A stretch of 11,278 nucleotides of DNA from Bacillota bacterium (GTDB taxonomy: Bacteria > Bacillota > Clostridia > Peptostreptococcales > Anaerovoracaceae), in the NCBI GenBank assembly GCA_017619985.1, contig JAFZRG010000150.1, positions 1 through 11,278 of the forward strand. The letters run 5' to 3'. Numbering within the stretch: position 1 is the stretch's first letter; every line of letters starts with the position of its first letter. Shown piece after piece: positions 7,369 to 11,278 of the stretch. The position numbers were made by a program, and so were the translations under genes. Under the pieces are notes generated by a model. That model was not told the origin of the DNA. It saw only the letters and a program-made list of their open reading frames with translations, and ran no database searches.

Positions 7369-7397
7369 TTGACTATGATGGCTTACAATAATATAAT
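7369..7397 (+). promoter_or_regulatory. Promoter of the cell-surface operon
   Basis: TTGACT (7369-7374), a 17-base spacer, then TATAAT (7392-7397): the strongest promoter match in the window. It predicts a start near 7404 and a leader of about 83 bases before ATG 7487. Its -35 box is only 13 bases from the -35 box of the divergent DUF1836 promoter, so one bound protein could control both. Confidence 0.82.
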
Positions 7398-7420
7398 TAC
7401 TATATATGCACTTTTCGGGG

Positions 7421-7451
7421 TCCGCCCGCACAAAATCTTGTGGAAAGCGGA
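7421..7451 (+). promoter_or_regulatory. Possible leader hairpin in the cell-surface operon mRNA
   Basis: TCCGC (7421-7425) pairs with GCGGA (7447-7451), and CACAA (7429-7433) pairs with TTGTG (7438-7442) around the loop AATC, separated by a small internal loop (CCG opposite GAAA). It lies between the promoter and the ribosome site. No T-run follows, so it is not a terminator. It may stabilise the transcript or be chance. Confidence 0.3.
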
Positions 7452-7486
7452 ACCGGGATCAGAGATCGAACGATAGGGAGGACAAC

Positions 7487-8008
7487 ATGAAGAACAGAAA
7501 ATCCTGGGTCATCCTGCTGACTGCCGCAGTGCTGGCGATCAGCTGCTTCGCGGCCGTTTTCGCGGACGACGCGGTGCCCGGAACGGCGGCAGATCCCGTC
7601 GTGAGCAAGAGTTATATGGATGCGCAGATCGACATCCTGAAGACGCAGATCAGCTCGCTGCAGGAGCAGATCGACAAACTGGAGGAATCCGGCGGAGGCG
7701 GCACGCCTTCGACCCCGGATACGCCGGCGACGCCGGCGGAAGCGCCGAAGTTCGAAGTCGTCAAGGTGGAGGCAGGCAAGAGCGTCATCGGCTCCGCCAG
7801 CACGGAGATCATCCTCAGAAGCGGCAAAGCGACCGCCATCGCAGGCAAATCCGGCGGCGTTTCGGACGTCACGGAGGGCGCCGACCTGGCGCAGGATGCG
7901 GACGTCACGAAGAACCACCTGCTGATCATCCCCGTGGACGACGGCAGAGGCATCCTGTGCACGTCTGTCTGCTACGTGATGATCAAGGGGGATTACACGC
8001 TGAAGTAG
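7487..8008 (+). CDS. Small secreted coiled-coil protein, function unknown
   Basis: A 173-residue exported protein. Residues 1-26 are a signal peptide (MKNRKSWVILLTAAVLAISC onward) with a likely cut after VFA. Residues 38-67 are a strong short coiled coil (MDAQIDILKTQISSLQEQID), suggesting oligomer formation. A Gly then Thr/Pro/Ala linker (about 69-87, GGGGTPSTPDTPATPAEAP) leads to a C-terminal domain (88-173) with TEIILRSGKATAI, GVSDVTEGADL, NHLLIIPVDDGRGI and VMIKGDY. I have an impression of this domain in other secreted Bacillota proteins but cannot name a characterised family. There is no LPXTG signal or S-layer homology repeat. The ATG at 7487 has AGGGAGG 5 bases upstream; the same frame is open back to 7406, but that part has no signal. 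First gene of an operon, 35 bases before the glycosidase gene with no terminator between, so a wall or surface role is likely. Confidence 0.88.
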   Translation: MKNRKSWVILLTAAVLAISCFAAVFADDAVPGTAADPVVSKSYMDAQIDILKTQISSLQEQIDKLEESGGGGTPSTPDTPATPAEAPKFEVVKVEAGKSVIGSASTEIILRSGKATAIAGKSGGVSDVTEGADLAQDADVTKNHLLIIPVDDGRGILCTSVCYVMIKGDYTLK

Positions 8009-8043
8009 CGTGACTGTAAACCAGAAAGGGTATTCGGCATTTT

Positions 8044-9846
8044 ATGAAGGGGAACAAACGACCGGCCGCTCTCATCCTGGCGATCCTGCTGGCCTGCCTG
8101 TGCGCAACGCCTGCGGAAAACGTCTTCGCGGCGTCCGGCCTGACGGAGCTGCGGTCGGAGATCGTGGAACTGAACGACCAGCTGACGCTGGTCAAACGGA
8201 TCAATTACAACACCTCCAACGCGGAGAACGCGGTGGAGCATTATTTCGAATATGAACCGGGCGGAAACGTTCTGCCTCTGGTCAGTTACGGCGGCAGCAT
8301 CAAAGGCGCTGTTTCCGCGACCCGCATCTTTTCGGGCGAAGCGGAGAACGGCGTGACGGTCGCGGGCCTCGCGAACGGAGGCTTTTTCGTCATGTCCACG
8401 GGCGTCGCGCTCGGCCCGGTCATCCGGGACGGTATCGTGCGCACGGGCGGCTACGGCGAATCCATGATCGCGTTCAAAGAAGACGGCTCCGTCCTCATCG
8501 GGGATCCGGCGCTGAACATCCGGCTGTCTTTCACGGACCAGGACGTCCATTACGGAAAGACGAATTTCAACAAGACGCTGACCGAAAGCAACGGCATCTG
8601 CGCTTTCACCCCGGATTTCGGCGAAACGAACGGCGCGACGCTCGACGCGTTCACGGTCTACGTGCGCATCGAAAGCGGCAGCGCAAGACTGGGCGAAACG
8701 ATAGAGGGCGTCGTGGAACGTTCGGAGGACGCGACGGAGAAATCGCCTCTGCAGGAAGGCTATCTCGTCCTTTCCATCGCGCAGGAGACGCCGTATAAGA
8801 CGGCTTTGGAACAGATGCAGGCTCTGCAACCGGACGACCGTGTCGCGCTGAGCTTCCAGGCCTCTGTTGAGTTTGCGGACGCGCAGCATGCGCTGGGTTT
8901 TGAGAGCTGGCTGGTGCAGGACGGCAGCGCCGTATCCGGGCTGGACAGCGCGACCCGCGCGCCGCGCACGGCTGCGGGGGTCAAAGCGGACGGAGGCTTC
9001 CTCCTCTATACCGTGGACGGCCGGCAGAAGGGCTATTCCATGGGGCTGACCGCCGTGGAACTGGCGCAGCGCATGCTGGAGCTGGGATGCGTGCAGGCGG
9101 TCAACCTGGACGGCGGCGCTTCCACGCAGCTGTTTGCGGTCTATCCCGGATTCGAACGCGAGATGCAGATCAACAGGGACTCTGACGCAACGTATCTGCG
9201 CAGCTGCGCCAATTACGTGTGCTTCGCGAATTTCAACGAGCAGGACGGCATACCCGCGCACCTGCACGTGTATCCGTTCGACGAATACGTGCTGTGCGGC
9301 ACATCCGTTCCGGTCTACGCGAAGGCGACGGACAGCGGCTGGTTCACCTGCGCCCTGCCCGAAGACGTCACGTATTCCTGCGATGAGATGGGGACCGTCG
9401 AGGACAATGTCTACACGGCGGGCAGCGAATCCGGCACCGGCCTGATCTACGCGAGCGGCGGCGGCCTTACCGGCTCCATGAGGATCTATCTCGTCGCTGA
9501 CCCGGACAGCATCACCGCGTACGCGGACGGCAGGCAGACCGTCTTCCTGCGTGCCGGACTGGACAAGTCCTACCAGCTGAGCGCGAAGGCCTCCTACAGA
9601 GGCCAGGAACTGCGTTCGAGCGCAGCCTGCTACACCTGGACCGTGGAAGGCGATATCGGCACGATAGACGAGAACGGCGTGTTCACGGCGGCAGGCGAGC
9701 ACGGGCAGACCGGAAAGATCATCGTGAGCGCCGGCAATACGACGCAGACGGTCGAGGTCACGCTGCAGCAGACGCTTCCCGTGAAGGACCTGCAGTCCTG
9801 GATCCGCGAGATCGTCGATCTTCTCATCGAGAATCTGGAAGAATAA
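8044..9846 (+). CDS. Secreted phosphodiester glycosidase (NAGPA/DUF2233-type) with C-terminal beta-rich, Ig-like region
   Basis: A 600-residue exported enzyme. The signal peptide spans about 1-29 (cut after VFA). A short helical stretch follows (LTELRSEIVELNDQL), then the NAGPA fold: ANGGFFVMSTGVALGPVIRD (110-129), a central part to about 300, GGFLLYTVDGRQ (317-328), and the glycine-rich motif VNLDGGASTQLF (353-364). The family is named for the human enzyme that uncovers mannose 6-phosphate by cutting a sugar-phosphodiester bond; bacterial members are proposed to act on wall glycopolymers with such bonds. Residues 405-575 are beta-rich, with two repeats ending in GTVEDNVYTAG and GTIDENGVFTAAG, typical of bacterial Ig-like (Big) domains that may bind the wall. 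The tail (579-600) is an acidic amphipathic helix. The first in-frame ATG is used; its AAAGGG site is 13 bases away, so translation may depend on coupling. The next gene begins 4 bases after the stop. Confidence 0.9.
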   Translation: MKGNKRPAALILAILLACLCATPAENVFAASGLTELRSEIVELNDQLTLVKRINYNTSNAENAVEHYFEYEPGGNVLPLVSYGGSIKGAVSATRIFSGEAENGVTVAGLANGGFFVMSTGVALGPVIRDGIVRTGGYGESMIAFKEDGSVLIGDPALNIRLSFTDQDVHYGKTNFNKTLTESNGICAFTPDFGETNGATLDAFTVYVRIESGSARLGETIEGVVERSEDATEKSPLQEGYLVLSIAQETPYKTALEQMQALQPDDRVALSFQASVEFADAQHALGFESWLVQDGSAVSGLDSATRAPRTAAGVKADGGFLLYTVDGRQKGYSMGLTAVELAQRMLELGCVQAVNLDGGASTQLFAVYPGFEREMQINRDSDATYLRSCANYVCFANFNEQDGIPAHLHVYPFDEYVLCGTSVPVYAKATDSGWFTCALPEDVTYSCDEMGTVEDNVYTAGSESGTGLIYASGGGLTGSMRIYLVADPDSITAYADGRQTVFLRAGLDKSYQLSAKASYRGQELRSSAACYTWTVEGDIGTIDENGVFTAAGEHGQTGKIIVSAGNTTQTVEVTLQQTLPVKDLQSWIREIVDLLIENLEE

Positions 9847-9850
9847 ACAT

Positions 9851-11278
9851 ATGCGCATCATGCTCTTTGCGGCCGGCGGCGACATCGGCGGCGGAAAAAC
9901 CCATATCCTTTCCCTGGCGAAAGAACTGGCGAAGGATAACGACCTGAGGCTCGTTTCCTTCCGCCGGGGCGTTTTGTCGCAGGAAGGCATGGACATGGGC
10001 ATCGACACCGTGGACACCGGCGGAAACAACGGCATCTTCCGTTCCATCCGTCTGGCGTTCGAACAGGCGAAAGCGTTCCAACCGGACGTCATCCACTGCC
10101 ACGGCGCGAAGGGCAACATGATGGGCATCCTGGTGAAGTGGTTCCTGCACATCCCCGTCATGACGACCGTCCACTCCGACCCGGACCTGGACTATCTGGG
10201 CGCGCCTCTGCGCAACGCCACGAACGGCAATATCAACCGCTTCTGCCTGCGCCATATGGACTACCACGTGGCCGTCGCGGACCGCATGCGTGAACTGCTC
10301 ATCCAGCGCGGATTCGACGCGCAGAACATCTTCGCGGTGTATAACGGACTGGATTTCTCCGGCAGCGAGACCGGACCCCGGCCGCTCAAGGACGAGTCCG
10401 AGCCCATCACCGTGGGCATCGCGGCCCGTCTCAACCCGGTCAAGGATATCTCGACCCTGCTGCGCGCTTTCGCGAAGGCTTACGCGCAGGATCCCAGGCT
10501 CCGCCTGTCCATCGCCGGCAGCGGCGAGGAGGAGAAGAGCCTGAAGGCGCTGGCGAAGGACCTCGGCATCGAGAGCGTGACCACGTTCGAAGGCTGGATC
10601 AGCGATATCAAGGACTATTTCCGGCACGTGGACATCAACGTGCTGTCGTCCCTGTCCGAGACGTTCCCGTATTCGCTGCTCGAAGGCGCTTACGTGCACT
10701 GCCCGGCTATCGCGAGCAACGTGGGAGGCATCCCGTATCTGGTCCAGAGCGAAAAGACCGGCCTGCTGTTCGAGGCAGGGGACGCGGATGCGTTCGCGGA
10801 CTGCATCCTGCGCCTGTCGCGCGACCCGCAGCTGCGGTCGAGGCTGGCGGAGAATCTGTATGAAAAAGCCCGCACCGAGTTTTCTCTCGAGCGGATGAAG
10901 ACCGACCAGGAAGCCATCTACCGCACGCTCATCCATCGAAGCGAAATGCAGAAGAAAGGCCGCTACGGCGCCATCCTCTGCGGCGCCTACGGCAAGGGCA
11001 ACGCGGGCGACGACGCCATCCTGCGCGCCATACTCTCCAGCTTGAAGGCCATCGATCCGGACATGCCGTTTTACGTCATGTCGCGCGATCCTGTGGAGAC
11101 CAGCATGAAGGAACGCGTCGGGTCGTTCTATATCTTCAACCTGAGAAAATTCTTCAAATATCTGCATAAGACCAGCCTGTTCGTGTCCGGCGGCGGCACG
11201 CTCATCCAGGACGTCACGTCGTCCCGGTCGCTGTACTTCTATCTGTTTACGCTGCTGGCCGCCAAATGGAGCGGCAGC
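9851..11278 (+). CDS. csaB: Fusion of a GT4 glycosyltransferase with a CsaB-like polysaccharide pyruvyl transferase (partial, C-terminus beyond right edge)
   Basis: The frame was read by hand and stays open for 476 codons to the last base. Residues 1-365 are a complete GT4 (GT-B fold) glycosyltransferase: GGDIGGGKTHILSLAKEL (9-26), HCHGAKGN, TTVHSDPDLDYLG, the sugar-nucleotide phosphate-binding pattern AARLNPVKD (Arg193, Lys198), AGSGEEE, and the E-x7-E motif SETFPYSLLEG (Glu270, Glu278). From residue 371 a second enzyme begins: YGAILCGAYGKGNAGDDAIL, YVMSRDP, then SGGGTLIQDVTSSRSLYFYL, the unmistakable start of CsaB, which adds ketal pyruvate to wall polysaccharide so that S-layer homology domains can bind. 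About 106 residues of it are visible, of a usual 300-370. GGAAG lies 9 bases before the ATG, which is 4 bases after the glycosidase stop. It probably acts in the cytoplasm on a lipid-linked sugar. No frameshift at the junction. Confidence 0.92.
   Translation, partial: MRIMLFAAGGDIGGGKTHILSLAKELAKDNDLRLVSFRRGVLSQEGMDMGIDTVDTGGNNGIFRSIRLAFEQAKAFQPDVIHCHGAKGNMMGILVKWFLHIPVMTTVHSDPDLDYLGAPLRNATNGNINRFCLRHMDYHVAVADRMRELLIQRGFDAQNIFAVYNGLDFSGSETGPRPLKDESEPITVGIAARLNPVKDISTLLRAFAKAYAQDPRLRLSIAGSGEEEKSLKALAKDLGIESVTTFEGWISDIKDYFRHVDINVLSSLSETFPYSLLEGAYVHCPAIASNVGGIPYLVQSEKTGLLFEAGDADAFADCILRLSRDPQLRSRLAENLYEKARTEFSLERMKTDQEAIYRTLIHRSEMQKKGRYGAILCGAYGKGNAGDDAILRAILSSLKAIDPDMPFYVMSRDPVETSMKERVGSFYIFNLRKFFKYLHKTSLFVSGGGTLIQDVTSSRSLYFYLFTLLAAKWSGS

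Noticed and set aside
7421..7451. Riboswitch or attenuator in the leader of the surface operon
   Set aside because: Only a weak 5+5 base-pair hairpin is present, with no conserved riboswitch core, no T-run and no alternative pairing found, so it is kept only as a low-confidence hairpin.
7700..7750. Short repeats in the Thr/Pro/Ala-coding stretch considered as a possible DNA repeat array
   Set aside because: They encode an ordinary flexible protein linker inside the small secreted protein. The units are too short and irregular for a CRISPR or mobile element.
7993..10161. 722-codon minus-strand open frame
   Set aside because: It is antisense to the glycosidase and the start of the glycosyltransferase fusion, both well supported. 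The composition is that of a shadow frame.
9824..11167. 447-codon minus-strand open frame
   Set aside because: It is antisense to the GT4-CsaB fusion, whose motifs run continuously on the plus strand.

Overview
The window looks like chromosome of a high-G+C member of the Bacillota, most likely an anaerobic Clostridia-type bacterium. The coding DNA is GC-rich with GC-ending codons, while the gene-free gaps are AT-rich. Gene starts carry GGAGG-type ribosome sites, the promoters match the housekeeping sigma consensus, and the binding proteins are lipoproteins. A DUF1836 protein and a CsaB-type pyruvyl transferase also fit this group. The genus cannot be named from the sequence. No RNA genes, mobile elements or CRISPR arrays were seen, and no gap between genes exceeds 200 bases.

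Layout. (1) 1-2798, minus strand: an uptake operon read right to left. It holds a short ModA-like lipoprotein, a family 5 (peptide/nickel type) solute-binding lipoprotein, and the start of a DppB/OppB-type permease that runs off the left edge. (2) 2799-2963: a 165-base divergent regulatory gap with candidate promoters for both directions, a perfect inverted repeat and a short direct-repeat cluster. (3) 2964-6648, plus strand: two overlapping genes for a heterodimeric ABC exporter with one degenerate and one canonical ATP site, ended by a symmetric hairpin terminator at 6657-6689. (4) 6705-7289, minus strand: a DUF1836 protein with a MerR-like sequence pattern. (5) 7290-7486: a second divergent gap with two near-consensus promoters placed back to back. 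(6) 7487-11278, plus strand: a cell-surface operon. It holds a small secreted coiled-coil protein, a secreted phosphodiester glycosidase with a beta-rich tail, and a glycosyltransferase fused to a CsaB-like pyruvyl transferase, cut by the right edge.

How the genes may work together. Region 1 imports small solutes, probably peptides or a metal complex. Region 3 exports a lipophilic compound or peptide; its substrate cannot be read from the sequence. Region 6 looks like a machine for building or remodelling a pyruvylated secondary cell-wall polysaccharide, the polymer to which surface proteins attach in many Gram-positive bacteria. The DUF1836 protein is well placed to regulate region 6.

The points most worth attention are the ModA-like protein that lacks the middle of its fold, the glycosyltransferase-CsaB fusion and its secreted partners, and the possible regulator-target arrangement around 7290-7486. 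I did not find a system I can firmly call undescribed.
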